Of a stretch of DNA of 64,000 nucleotides, positions 45,184 to 57,662 are shown piece by piece. This stretch comes from Hsuehochloa calcarea (lineage: Eukaryota > Streptophyta > Magnoliopsida > Poales > Poaceae). The notes under the pieces were generated by a model, which did no database searches, was not told the DNA's origin, and saw only the letters and a list, made by a program, of their open reading frames with translations. The position numbers and the translations under genes are program-made. Each line of letters opens with the position of its first letter. The first letter of the stretch is position 1. The stretch is taken from assembly GCA_036346395.1 (NCBI GenBank), contig CM070604.1:51983003-52047002 (forward strand). The letters run 5' to 3'.

Positions 45184-46992
45184 TGTTGGACCGTAAAGGC
45201 GACTAGAGGGGGGGGGGGTGAATAGGAGCACACTCACTTTTTCACAAATTATGAACTCAATACAATTTCACTCCAAGAGCTATTAGAAAGCTATGAAGAT
45301 CAATATACCAAGATCTGTGGAAGACTAGTATTGAATCCAATTAAACCCCTAAGCAATGTGACAATAATCGGCAAGAATCAAAGCAACACAAATCATCGGC
45401 GGTCGACTCTCAGATCGAACCGGTCGGACCGATTGCGGCGGTCGGACTCTTTGTTATATCAAGGTCGGAACGCTCCGAAATCGGTCGGACCGGTGGTGAC
45501 AATGATCGGACCGGCGATCTACGTAACCAATCAAAACGAGAAATCGGCCGATGACGAAGTTGCAATTAGGTCTAACTTTGATTCTCAACTCCAAACTTCA
45601 CGAAACTTTGCACACACCTTCTCTATGCTATTGAGGACCTATTCCAATCGAATATTATGATAATTCTTGGAACGATCTTGAGCAATTGTCAATTGATTAA
45701 CGAAGGTCTAAAACCGGGCAGAACGAAAATTTGATCCTAATGCTTGTTCGTGAGTGATTGATGATCAAGATGATGCTAGATAGATTCACACATATCACAG
45801 CAAGCTAATTCACGTGAAAGAATCAATCACAAACTCGCGGATCAAAGAAAGCCCTAAAACACGAAATTGAAAGCAAGAACGAAAAGAGACTTATCTCAAG
45901 CAAATCTTGCATAGATTGATTTCGTGATTGATGCCAGATTACATCCACACCATCATGGATCAGTGGACAATCAAAGATCACGAAATTCACCACAAACCAT
46001 CAAGAGCCCTAGCCTCCACCTCAACTCCCCTAAAGACAATTAGGGTTTTGAAACATAAAAAGGCGAGAGAGAAAGGGTGCACCACCACCTCCTCCTATTT
46101 ATAGTGGAGGCCTAAAACTCTTAGGGTTTGACTCTCTTGGGCTCCGTTAAGGCCCACTAACAAGCGGGTCACACACGCACGCCGCAAAGCGCCGTCTTTA
46201 ACCTTTTGACCTAAACCGCTTCACCATGCGTCATGGATTTGCCAATAGGTCACCCTTGTCCATCTTGTGTCACGCTTGAGTCGTTGACCTCACCCGCATC
46301 GTCAATCGCTCGGACCTCAACTCTCCAAGTCTAGTCCCGATCTTCCTCGCCGTTGACCGTCGTTGACCACCAAGCAACCTGCACAACCATAGACAAGCAA
46401 ACACGAATTCGGGAACAAGTTCTTCACAACTTGACCCATGTTAGTCAAAACATGCATCATGCAAAACATATGCCATGGAACCCATGTACTTGACCTAACA
46501 AAACAGCATCGCCACGAAGTTGGCCGATGATCAAGTGAATACCGGTCCGACCGCTCCAGGTGAGCCGGTCGGACCGCCCCATGGCCGGTCGGACCGCTCC
46601 CTGTGAGCCGGTCGGACCGCCACCAGGGACTTAGCCGAATTTCATACCCTCAAAAACCGAAACCTTCTGGAAACTTAAATCCAATAGAACTTCTTACTGA
46701 AGACTCCAAAAATCATGAGACCAAGTGCATTGGGATCCCCTCACTTGCCTACAACACCTATTTTTGGCCCAGCACGTTTTGACCACTTTTAGGTCACCGC
46801 CGGTCCGACCGCCCCACATGGCTGGTCCGACCGATTTGGGACCGGTCGGACCGCCGTGCTAGGACCGGTCGGACCGCCCCTGTCCAGTAAGTCTGAAACT
46901 TTGTCGAAAACACGTGAAACGACAAACCGTAAACGCCATTGCCAATTGTCACATCATCCTAAGATCTGGAACATATCCCCATGAAATCCACA
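45184..46992 (-). mobile_element. Solo Copia-type LTR C
   Basis: On + it starts TGTTGGACCG, then a G run and GTGAATAGGAGC, parallel to the Copia B LTR (GAAGGACCG...GGTGAATGGTGC). It ends CCACA and is flanked by CAAAT at 45179-45183 and 46993-46997. A CTATTTATAG box (TATA on -) lies near 46.1 kb. It contains clusters of CGGTCGGACCG palindromes at 45.41-45.51 and 46.54-46.88 kb. No PBS or PPT adjoins it. The target duplication is AT-rich and could match by chance, so the ends are provisional. Confidence 0.65.
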
Positions 46993-47090
46993 CAAATTTT
47001 CTTTGCCAAATCATTCAACCACAGCTGCTGCTCCACTGCCACTGCAGTCCACAAGGGGGCCCACAACCAGAGAGAGCGGAGTGGCTTTGG

Positions 47091-47739
47091 CCACAGGAAG
47101 CAGGGGAGAAGGGGGTGCGGGCCAGTCTGACCGGGCGAGGTGGTCGGTCTGACCAGGGGGGTGAAAGGAGCCGGGGCGGCTGGGCGAAGCGGCCGGGGAG
47201 GAGAGGAGAGGGGAGGGGAAGGTGAGCCTGGGCACCGGGATGGTGCGGGAAGCTCACCGTGAGGTCAGCGGGGCGGGAGAGCAGCCCGAGCCGAGGAAGG
47301 TCGGGGGAGGCGCACGGGGGAGGCAAGCTACGGCGGCGGGGAACTCGGCCGGTGAGTGGAGAGGCGAAGCTCCTGCTGCGAGGACGAGACCGGAGGAGCA
47401 CCGGAGGGGGAGGAGGCGGTGGTGGCAGCACCGGGCGACTTTGGGGAGGCGCGAGAGCTGCCGAGGGGGGTGGAAGGAGGGCACGGCGAAGAGGGAAGGG
47501 AGAGGAAGGGGCCTTGTCTTCTTATAGCCGGGGGAGAGGCGGAAAGCCGAAGAGAGCGGCGGTAATGGCGGAGGGGGAGGAAAAGCTGGATGGCGTGGGG
47601 AGAGTCAGGCCAGGCGGCGGGGTCGGCGCGTGGCGCGGAGCTGTCGGGCGAGGCTTGGGCGAGCGGGAGCGCAGGCGCTAGAGACAGAGGAAGAGAGGGG
47701 AGGGGGCCTCGGGCGAAGATGAGCCGGGAGCGGAGGCGG

Positions 47740-47776
<37 letters not shown>

Positions 47777-48085
47777 GGCGCACGAGTGGGAGAGAAGAGA
47801 AGGAGAGAGGGGGCGCTGTCGTTGCGGGGAGGAGAAAAGGCCGGGGGAGAAAGGAGTTGGGCCGGGGGGAAATCCGGCCAGGCCAGGCCCAGAAAAAAAA
47901 AAGAATAGGGCTGGCCCAAGAAGAAAAGAATGGGTCCAAAATTTGAAAAAGGGAAATTCAAATTGAGATTTGAATTCAGAGGTTGAAAGGAGGTTTGAAA
48001 CACAAACCCGAGCTTAATCGGAAGCTAGGAGTTTTTGAAATTTAAACCAAAATTGAAAATTTGAATGAAAATTGGAAACTAAGGT
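47091..48085. repeat. GC-rich LTR fragment, copy 2
   Basis: Homologous to 42458-42957 over its first ~550 bp, then extends through a (GA)n run (47743-47772) to AAATTCAAATTGAGATTTGAA near 47.96 kb. The order of a GC-rich zone followed by AAATTCAAATT words matches the solo LTR at 23.7-26.5 kb, so it is probably a Gypsy LTR read on -. Ends not resolved. Confidence 0.55.
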
Positions 48086-49814
48086 AGTTACTATTTGCCG
48101 TCCGAAAATGGGACGATACAAAATGCTACCAATCTCCGAATGTAGATGGCCTCGACCTCTTTACTCCGGTGGTCGCCGATGAAGATGCTACCGTAGAGCT
48201 GATAACGGAATCCCGCCTTGCCCTTCCAGGTAAAACCTCCAGATGGTTTGAGGCAATGCAGTCTCCTCCATGGATGCAACATCCTCCGATGAAATTCTAT
48301 ACTCGGTGAGAGTGAAGATATCGTAATTTTCCATAACGAAAATTGCAAAATCGAAACCAACACTATTATTATTTTCATCTTAGCATATAAAAATAATAAC
48401 AATAAAAATATGTAAAAAGCAGTAATGTGCATCTTTTGCTGACTTGCAGTCGGAATTTGAATTTCCTAAAATTTGGCACTTTTTTTTATTTTTGCCAAAT
48501 TATCTCACATGAATTTTCATCTTAGCAGTCGGAATTTTATGAATAGCCCACCGTGCCAAAATAGCCCGTAATGGCTATTTCTCCCCCGAGCCATGCCGGC
48601 ACGACCCACCTGGGCTGACACCCTGCCTCCCGCTACCCCATCCTCATCCTTGGCTCCTTCCGCCAATCCCGAGCGCCGCCTCGCCTTCTCCTTCCTCCCG
48701 TCCCGAGCATCGACGCCACCTTTTGGCCCTTCTCCTTCCTCCACGTCAGCCACTGGCGTCGCCCTACCCTCCTCCTCTCCTCCCTTCCTTCCCTCCCTCA
48801 TCACCACGCCTGTGCGCCCCGCCGGCTCAGACGCCCCACATGCAGACCATATGGGCCATGCCTGGCATGACCCGACAGTATTTATGTCGTGCTAGACCAA
48901 GCCACCGTGGTAGGGTTGCGGCCCAAGCACGGCACGAGCCTTTGTGTCGGGTCGACACGTCCCATGAATAGTGTGGATCGTGTCGTACCGGCTGGGCCAA
49001 CAGTGTCGTGTCTCGAGCCTGCTCGGCGCCGACCTGGCCGGCACAACCCATTTGTGCTGACAGACTGACAGTAGACATGTTCATGGGAGCCCGGCCCCGA
49101 CCCAACTTTTTTCCCGCCGTAGGCCCAGCCCTAAGCCCAAAAAAGTCTGAGGTAGATAGTAAATAATTAGAAATAATATTTACTTCTGAAAATGAATTAA
49201 ATAATAATATCTTATTAGACAAAAGAAGTAAAAAATTTTATTCTTTCAGGTTTCGGGCTTTGCTACGTCGGGGCGGGCTCGGTCTGACCATTCCAGACTG
49301 AGCTTTTTCTAGGCCCTTCCTAAAGACCAGCCCAGCCCGACGTTTGAAGTTGACAATGTTGTAATGTTGTTAGTTCATTGTTGCCTGGTTGGACTTGGGA
49401 GTCTGGGACGGTTGGTTTCTAGAGGGAGTGCTAGACTTATTAGTGTTCTTGGCTACAATAATATTTGTGACCACTTTAAATTGTCGCCTTATCTGCTTGC
49501 AATTTGGTTAGTATTTACCGACAACGAACTATATTTTTAATAGATTTTATTTACTGAACTAACAACACTATATATAACGAAAACATCGTATTTACTGAAC
49601 TGAAAATACCGAACAAGCCGAATAAACTGCCAGTGTGATGTAACCACAGTACCAATAAGTCTAGAGGTAAATTCTTAATATCCAGAGTAACCGCTTCTGA
49701 CACTAATTACACAGCGAAGAATAGGAGACATAATTAATTTAACCAACCTCCTTTCTAATTGACACTCCCTTTTTTGTTTGGATTAATGCCTAACGAAAAG
49801 AAACCGAGTAGCAA
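48086..49814. other. Unassigned; no supported gene
   Basis: Open frames at 48.5-48.9 kb are Pro/Ser-rich and lack domains. A zone with GGCCATGCCTGGCATGACCC and similar GC words (48.85-49.1 kb) looks like repeat sequence. AT-rich beyond 49.15 kb. Confidence 0.35.
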
Positions 49815-50450
49815 AATCTGGTGATTGCGCTTCCTGCATGCCCTATGACATCATGGAAGGCATTTGGACACATTTCTAGTCAGTAAGCCAAATTTTGGTC
49901 TACAACGAGGTACCAAGAGCTCGTGTGGACAAAACCAGGATACGGATAGAAAATGAGTACCGTCATGGGAGGCATTTGGAGCCATTAATTCAGTCTACGG
50001 GTCACGACGGGTACCAGAAACTCGTGCGGACGAAATCGGGGCACAAAAATACATTCAGTTCCAAAATTTGGCGAGTGCGTTTCCTGCTTGCCCTACGACA
50101 TCATGGTAGGCATTTGGAAGCATTCCTAGTCAGTGATCCAAATTTTGGTCCACGACAGCTCATGCCGGGTCCCAAAAGCTCGCGCAGAGGAAAATTGGGC
50201 ACGAAAGAATTGAGTACCAAAATTTGGCGAGTGTGTATACCGTGTTTCCTATGAAATCATGGGACACATTTTGCCACCATTCCTAGTCAGTTAGCCAAAT
50301 TTTGGTCTACAGCGGTCACGATGGGGTACGGGAAGCTCGCGTGGATGAAATCAGGGCACGAAGTATCAAATTTTGGCGAGTGCACTTCTTGTATGCCCTG
50401 TAACATCATGGAGGTATTTGGAACCATTCCTAGCCAAATTTTGGTCTGAC
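49815..50450. repeat. Satellite-like tandem array, ~120-157 bp units
   Basis: Five diverged units can be tracked by CCCTATGACATCATGG-type words near 49842, 49960 (partial), 50092, 50249 and 50396. Each is followed by GGCATTTGGA, TTCCTAGTCAGT and CCAAATTTTGGTCTAC, and mostly by a CTCGTGCGGACGAAATCGGG-type block. Spacing is 118-157 bp. It ends just before the DXS3 relic. Confidence 0.85.
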
Positions 50451-50496
50451 TCTGGCAAGCTCCGGTTAGCTGCACCACCGCCGAGCCGCCGTTGCA

Positions 50497-53400
50497 GCCA
50501 TGGAGCCCTTCTCGTCCTTGCTGTTTCACCCAACCAGATCGCCGGCGCGGTGAGCTCCAGCTGGAGATCCCTCGTCAACATCCTCGTGGGGGATCTTTTC
50601 TTCGCTGTGAGCAATCTCATCTAAATCTTTCTTTCTGGGATGGATACTCCAATCCAAGCAGTTTGTTGCGGATTTGTTTGCTGCGTGTTGGAGTACTAAT
50701 AGCAGTTTATTTTCCAAAAATTTTGTGGGTTCAACTGAACCCCCATGCCCCACGTTAGGTCTGCCCCTGATACTTGTGTGCTCATCTAGAACATATATGA
50801 CGATAGTGATTAGGATTGAATTTAGGTGTCCACTCTTTTTTTTTTCAATTCAGGAACTGTCTCGTGCTAATTGATAACTTGCAGGTTATCGGGCATCAGC
50901 TAGTGTCCGGGATGGTTGCAGCATTTCTGCATTCTCCACCTACTGTTAATTTGGTTTGTGAGGAATCTGCCCTTCTGCACTCAACAAGTTACCGTTTCCA
51001 CTCTCGTCAGTACTTGAGATGCAATACATCAGATTTGAAGCCATACCAAACACTGGCATCCGGTTCGTCATTAAGGGTATTTTCTTTTTCCAGAGCTGCA
51101 ACACAAAAATCAGAAAAAAAAAAAAAAACTTTGTGCTTCATGGTATATGTTTCAGTCCCGAATTTGATTAAAAAAAGTGAAGTACATTGGATGGGCTTAA
51201 GTCACAGTATATCATCTCTGTTTCATTTGTGCCTGAAAAAAAATTCTGGCCTTTATAATCACATAGTGTAACTTTTATTTCTTGTATAGGGCTTGATTCA
51301 AAGAGTGCTGCAGTACTGGAGGTTGATATTTTCTGGGAGAAGGATCCCACTCCAATCCTGGACACGATTGATGCACCCATTCATTTGAAAAAATCTATCT
51401 AGTAAGGTCGTCAGTCATACAATGTTAAGCATACTCTCACAGTATTATGATTGAGAAACTTTTGACACTTCCATATCCAAAAAACAGGAGCTAAAGCAGC
51501 TAGCTAATGAAGTTCGATCTGAGATGTCTTCAATACTGTCCAGAAAAATGCCAACCATGTAGCACTGGCCAGTGGCCACTCAGTCGTGGAGCTGACTATT
51601 GCTATACATTATGTCTGCAATGCCCCTATGGAGATACTATGGGATGCTGGTCAGCATGTATGTGATCTCTCTCTATTGACTTTGTACTAAGACTTTGCTT
51701 TCAATAAATAGCTACCGAATTACCATTTCAAACAGTCGGAAATTATTGTCTTTTGTGCTCAATAAGAGTCTCATCGACAGGCATTTGCACACAAGATTCT
51801 CACAGGAAGGCACACTCTCTTTCATACTATTAAATGAAAAAACGGCCTTTCAGGTTTCACATCTCATTTCGAGAGCGAGTATGATCCGTTTGGTGCTGGA
51901 CATGGATGCAATAGTCTTTCTGCTGGCCTTGGTACAGTATTTGCTTTGTTAGCGCATTCATGTCTTGCACATCAAATAGTATCTATTTTATTGGTAGACC
52001 TATCCTGCTATCGCAATGCATGTGGGATTTGTACAAAACTTAGCAGCTATTTTCTTATTTCTGTTCGTCTTCATACATTTTATCTATGGTTTGGCTACTT
52101 GAAAAAAAATCAGTGCATCTTGCTTTTCAAGTCAAGGCCAAGAGAGCTTCAACTAAAAATATAATAAAAAGTCTAATATAAGTTGTGATGTATAGTACTC
52201 AACTTCCTATCCCTTGTGTGCAAGATCAGCAGTGAAGCACATGAAATCCTCAAAGTGTCTTATGTTTCTAGTTGATTGGATAATCATTATAAAAGTTTGC
52301 ACAGCCTATTAAATCTAAGCTCTGTTCCTACACTCAATCATGAATCTTGTGGTGTTCTCTTCTTTTATGTCGAATCATTTCCTTTCCTTTCTATAGCTTG
52401 AAAATGATCTCTTGTCAGGTATGGCGGTCACAAGGGATATAAGTGGGAGGAAAAATCGAATAGTAACAGTTATAAGTAATTGGACAACTATGGCTGGTCA
52501 GGTATACGAGACAATGGGTCATGCTGGTTTCCTTGATTCTAACATGGTAGTTATTTTAAATGAAAGCCGACACACCTTACTTCCTAAAGCAGATGGCTGG
52601 CCAAAGATGTCTGTTAATACCTTTTCTAGTGCTATGAGCAAGATTCAATCCAGCAAAGGATTTAGGAACTTTAGGGAGGCTGCAAAGGTGTAAGTTTCTG
52701 TTCCTGTACAAGACATAGTGTATTAGACACTTCATTAATCTGGTTGGCATACAATTAGATATTTCATTAAATGTGGACATGCCCATAGTTCTATTAAAAT
52801 TTGTCCTGTTATTTCTTGATTATGGTATACTTTCTAGCCTAACACTCCGATGCAGTTTTTTTTTTAAGACACTGGGATTGGCAAATGTAATTATAATTAC
52901 TTCCAACTTAATGCTATAAAGCCTGCTAAAAGGTAATGGATTTATCATTGTACAGTAGGGATGAAGAGCTTCCAGGAACTTTTGGCATGAGGGCTGTGAA
53001 CCTTTCGACTTTCTTAATAGCAACAGTCTTACATTATCTGTAGTTTCCCATTTTGATATTTGTATTTGGTTTTGGTTTTCTTCCTAGGGGTTTTCCAAAT
53101 GGTTTGGTAAAGGAATGCATGAATTTGCCGCCAAAGTTGAGGAGTATGCCCGTGGTATGATAGGCCCTCATGGTGCAACCCTTTTTGAAGAACTTGGATT
53201 GTATTATATTGGGCCTATTGATGGGCATAATATTGATGATCTCATCTGTGTACTTAAGGAGGTTGCAACTCTAGATTCAACTGGCCCAGTACTTGTACAT
53301 GTAATTACTGAGAATGAAAAGGATTCAGGTGGAAATTTTACAAGTGAGATAACTCCAAACGAGGAAGGTGTGCTGTTACAAATCATCAACAAAACTTTGT

Positions 53401-55235
53401 GCAATCCTATGACAATGTGCATGCTGTTTTGCTTGCTTGCTAAACCAGGAAGCAGTACAAACTGTCATTTTATATTTTGAATATCTCTTGCTCTGTTACA
53501 AGCACACTGGGATAAGTGAGGCACCATATATGGGAGGAAGGAAACAAGGCATGAAAAGGATTCATATTAAGTGACAATACGCATGTCAAAGCCGTAACTG
53601 TTTATAAAATGATAGAATTCATGATTAGTATTTCAATTGAAATTTGTGAATGATCTCTCGCCTGTAGGATTAGCATCAGTCACAACCTTTAGGGGCTTCT
53701 TTAAGGTGCCACATACTAGTGAAATATAACTAAAAGTGTTATGTACTGGTCAACTATGGCATTATTGTCTTTTGAGATCCTACTATATGTCTTTGAATAG
53801 TCAAGCCATATAAACAAAGTTACAGACAGATTAATCTTTAGTTGCTTAACCTTTTTTTACTGATAACAGGGCCTTCGGATTCAAGCCAAGATCTTTTATT
53901 TTTTTTAGAAAATGGCCTTTCTAGGACATATAATGACTGCTTTGTAGAAGCACTAATAGCAGAAGCAGAGAATGACAAGCATGTTGTGGTGGTTGATGGA
54001 GGCATAGGAATTGATCGATCACTCTGTTTATTTCAGTCTAGATTCCCAGACAGATTTTTTGATGCGGGGATCGCAGAGCAACATGCTGTTACCTTTTCCG
54101 CTGGTTTGGCCTGCGGAGGTTTAAAGCCTTTCTGCATAATTCCATCAACCTTTCTCCAGAGATCATATGATCAGGTGCCTTTTGCTAGCTCAACACCTCC
54201 CTCCCCACCTGTTCCATCCTATCCGCTCCCTGTTTGCCTTATGCAGTCATGCTACAATTTACTTACATGGTTGATACAATTATTGGACCGTAATAGCACT
54301 TTTTTTTACCGTTGTAACAGTAGCAAGTCATTATTAGGCTTAGTAACCCATATTTTATCTACTGGGAATTTCTTCAAATTATAGATAGTGTTTCTAAACT
54401 AGTGGTACAGACTTAGCTAATACATTTAATCTGCAAGGCTGCTTTAGTGTAAGTACATTACATTTCATAAAGCTCACATGTATGCCAGATAGTCGAAGAC
54501 GTGGACATACAAAAGATACCAGTTCGCTCTGCGATCACAAGTGCAGGTCTGGTGGGATCTGAGGGCCCAACTAATTCAGGACCATTTGATATTACATTCA
54601 TGTCATGCTTGCCAAACATGATTGTCATGTCACCATCCAATGAGGATGGACTTATTGACATGGTGGCGACATTTGCAGTGATTGAGGACAGATCCATTTG
54701 CTTCCGGTATCCTAGGGGTGCTATTGTTGGGACTAGTGGCACTTTAACATATGGGAATTCACTTGAGGTAGCTTTACTTCAATTTATTATTTGATCCTAA
54801 GTAGACATCACGTGCAAATAATACAACTTGAAAGCCACCATCTTTCAACTGCAGTTACACACTTGCACTAATGTTGGGCTGAACTCATATGTACCTAAAA
54901 GTTAAGTTGTTTCAATTGCCTAGTAAGTAGTAATAAACTGGCAATGCCCTTATGCCGCTCAATCTTATTGCGTTATCGCTGGTGACATGCCAACTTTTAA
55001 GTTTAAAAAGTGCTTCTAATAGTTTTTGTACTCTGTTTCAGATTGGTAAAGGAGAGATTCTCGCCGAGGGGAAAGAGAGAGAGCTTTTCTTGGCTATGGT
55101 GAGGTGATCCAGAGATGCCTGATAGCTCGATCTCTTCTATCCAACTTTGGCATGCAAGCAACTGTTGCTAGTGCGAGATTTTGCAAGCCTCTTGACATTG
55201 ATCTAATCAGAACACAAAAGGGGGAAAAAAAAAGA
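50497..55235 (+). pseudogene. DXS3: DXS3-like 1-deoxyxylulose-5-phosphate synthase pseudogene
   Basis: DXS joins pyruvate and glyceraldehyde 3-phosphate with thiamine diphosphate in the plastid, the first step of the MEP isoprenoid pathway; the DXS3 class is divergent and its activity is debated. Exons can be traced near 50885-51076, 51290-51401, 51488-51657, 51781-51931, 52419-52687, 53088-53367, 53870-54174, 54489-54767 and 55042-55235. Recognisable blocks include FGAGHGCNSLSAGLG, SNWTTMAGQVYETMGHAGFL, GATLFEELGLYYIGPIDGHN, DAGIAEQHAVTFSAGLACGG and SAGLVGSEGPTNSGPFDITF. SNW stands where active DXS has GDG. Lesions: an extra A at 51388-51393, extra A's at 51544-51548, TGA at 51835-51837, and a GA slip near 55070-55083. 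The coding match ends after FCKPLDIDLIR, losing about 90 residues. The start is uncertain; MEPFSSLLFHPTRSP at 50500 may be the old N-terminus. Confidence 0.88.
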
Positions 55236-55507
55236 CGAAGAGACCATTCAACATGAGAAAAACAGCCATCATGTTGTTTCATATAGAGGAAAGCTGAGAC
55301 TGCCATGGGAGGTGCCTGTGTGCACCACTCACAAGATCGGCGGCGCAACCTGCGGTGTTTTGTGCTCCAGGTGCTTGTTACAACCCTACAGTTATAAACG
55401 CTCTTGGGGGTGTGGGGGGTACATTACTACGAACCCTGTTTTGATGATCACGTAACCTAGCCAAGCATTTACAAGAAAAATACTTGTATGTATATATAAT
55501 ATACGAG

Positions 55508-55590
55508 AGCTCAGTGTAGCTCAGTTGGCAAAAGGGGACAAGTGTGTCCCCCACCCGCCCGCGTTAGAGCCGAGCTCGCGAGGGGACTTT
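55508..55590 (+). repeat. Possible tRNA-derived SINE head
   Basis: TAGCTCAGTTGG at 55517-55528 is a good internal A-box. A B-box-like GTTAGAGCCGAGCTC follows about 35 bp later but is weak. It is not a tRNA: no acceptor stem pairs. AT-rich sequence follows, as in a SINE body. Confidence 0.35.
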
Positions 55591-55894
55591 CATATTCGCA
55601 TATCACTTTGGGTATTCCATATTCGCATATCACTTTGGGTATACTCATAAGATACTTTATTGCGTACCATACGAAAAATTTATAGGAGAATCTATAGTTT
55701 TTAACATATTTTGTAAATACTTTCATATTCGCATATACCTAAAAAATTATGCATACCACACTTAAAAAAGGTGTAAATACCATCTAAGTGGTTTTATATA
55801 CTTGTATACTATTCGTATATACTTTCGATCGCGTAAAATACTCCTAACAATATGAAATACAGGATAAAGAGGAATTACTCCCAGGAGTAGGAAA

Positions 55895-55895
55895 A

Positions 55896-55978
<83 letters not shown>
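55895..55978. repeat. (TC)n-(TA)n compound microsatellite
   Basis: About 15 TC then about 26 TA units, bordered by AT-rich sequence with GAGTATACT words. Confidence 0.9.
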
Positions 55979-55980
<2 letters not shown>

Positions 55981-56331
55981 AAAATGGTTTGAGTATGTAT
56001 TCTATCTTCATATACCACTTAAATCGTATGATAATACCTCTTTATCTATTTGAGTATACTCAATAATGATTATAAGATACCCCAAAGTGAGTTCTATGAA
56101 AAAATCATTAAAGTCCATCTTTTATAGCTAAATTTGTGTATATACTTCTTTCATATATGAAAAAGGGTATATAGCAAAAAATAAAGGACCCCAATGAAAA
56201 ATTTTCAATCAAGTCGCATTGGAGTATCTTATAATTAATATTTAAGTATACTGAAAATGATAAAGAAGTATAATATATTTATTTAAGTGGTATATTCGAA
56301 AGAGATGTACTCCGAGAGATGAACAAGCGTC

Positions 56332-56431
56332 TCTATATATATATATATATATATATATAGGTTTGGGGAGAGCTGTGTGTGTTGAGTAATTGCGTGTATT
56401 GAATTGAATCCAAAACGGAATAATAAAATTG

Positions 56432-56483
<52 letters not shown>

Positions 56484-56558
56484 TTTGGGGAGAGCTGTGT
56501 GTGTTGAGTAATTGCGTGTATTGAATTGAATCCAAAACGGAATAATAAAATTGGGTAT
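56332..56558. repeat. Tandem duplication of a (TA)n plus 78-bp unit
   Basis: The 78 bp at 56359-56436 (AGGTTTGGGGAGAGCTGTGT to AAAATTGGGTAT) is repeated without change at 56481-56558, each copy preceded by a TA run. Confidence 0.92.
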
Positions 56559-56559
56559 G

Positions 56560-57660
56560 GACTATGGAAAGAACGGATGAATCCGTCCCGACACTTGTGC
56601 TACGATGGAGATGCGGTCACCAACAAATTGTGGGCGCGCCGCGCTGCCACGCCGCCTTGCAACTCGGCGGTCGTCAACCCCTGGCGGACACATCGGCAGA
56701 CGGCGCGGCAGCCCGCGCGAAGCCACGAGAGCCAGCTGCAGTTTCGCTAGTGTGCGTCACACCGGCCGTCTCATCTCATGGTCATGGATGAACGCGCGGC
56801 CTGCCAACGGATCAGCCGACGGCCCCGCATCCGCAGGCACAGCACGACGCCTCCCGCACATGTGCCGTGCGACCGCAGCGACGTGCCGATGACTTCCACG
56901 CGGAGCAAACGCTCGCGCACCGGCCGCTGCATCCCCCGCTCCAGGATGCCTTTCGCTGCGGCATGGCACGACGCCGGCCCATCACGTTGGCCTGCAGGGG
57001 CAGGACTCGACACAGCTCGTGCTGATGCCGGTAGCACAAAGTCACAACCTAAAGTGTCCTTCCCAGTCCACTACCCTATTGAGCACAAACTTGTGAGCAA
57101 GAAATAGGTTACAGGCGTCTGAACTCGATCTATTTATACTAAACTAAGCCTTCTCTGTATTAACATCTACACACCCGAATAAGGATCAGCATTAACACTA
57201 ACAAGCATGAAACATCTACATGGAGAAGCGATAGCTACCATTACTTGGCCAATCAAATAATGTTACTGATACAATAAAATATCTGCAGCTTCACCACGCC
57301 TCATGGTCTCATTGTACACATCCTGCATAGTATTACACAAGGTGGCATTTTAGGCCATACTATGAAATCAAACACACTGGGGACTAATGCTGCTCGAATT
57401 ATGAGCAAGGTTTTAGAGTTTGCGACAAGAGGGCACATGGTAACCGGTACCCCACATTTCATCAAACGGATCAGAACTAGTCGGTGTTCTGTCAAAATAT
57501 AAACACAAAATGGATCAGATTAGTTTGAATCCTGGTATTAAGCTAGGCAATGAAATGCTCAGAATGACTTTCAACCCCATGACGGCCTATGTATTTTGCA
57601 TTGAAACAATTGAATCAGAAAAATTCAAAAACATATTGTAGTTTTGCGAAACGAACCTTG
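56560..57660. other. Unassigned, GC-rich then mixed
   Basis: GC-rich to 57.0 kb with overlapping open frames on both strands and no recognised domain; then the 3' flank of PRMT10. Confidence 0.35.
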
Positions 57661-57662
57661 CT

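Noticed and set aside
47328..47939. 203-residue Ser/Leu/Pro-rich minus-strand frame
   Set aside because: Within the GC-rich LTR fragment; the run of Ser-Leu comes from a GA microsatellite.
55508..55590. A functional tRNA gene
   Set aside because: Only the A-box is good; no acceptor stem or clover-leaf could be drawn.
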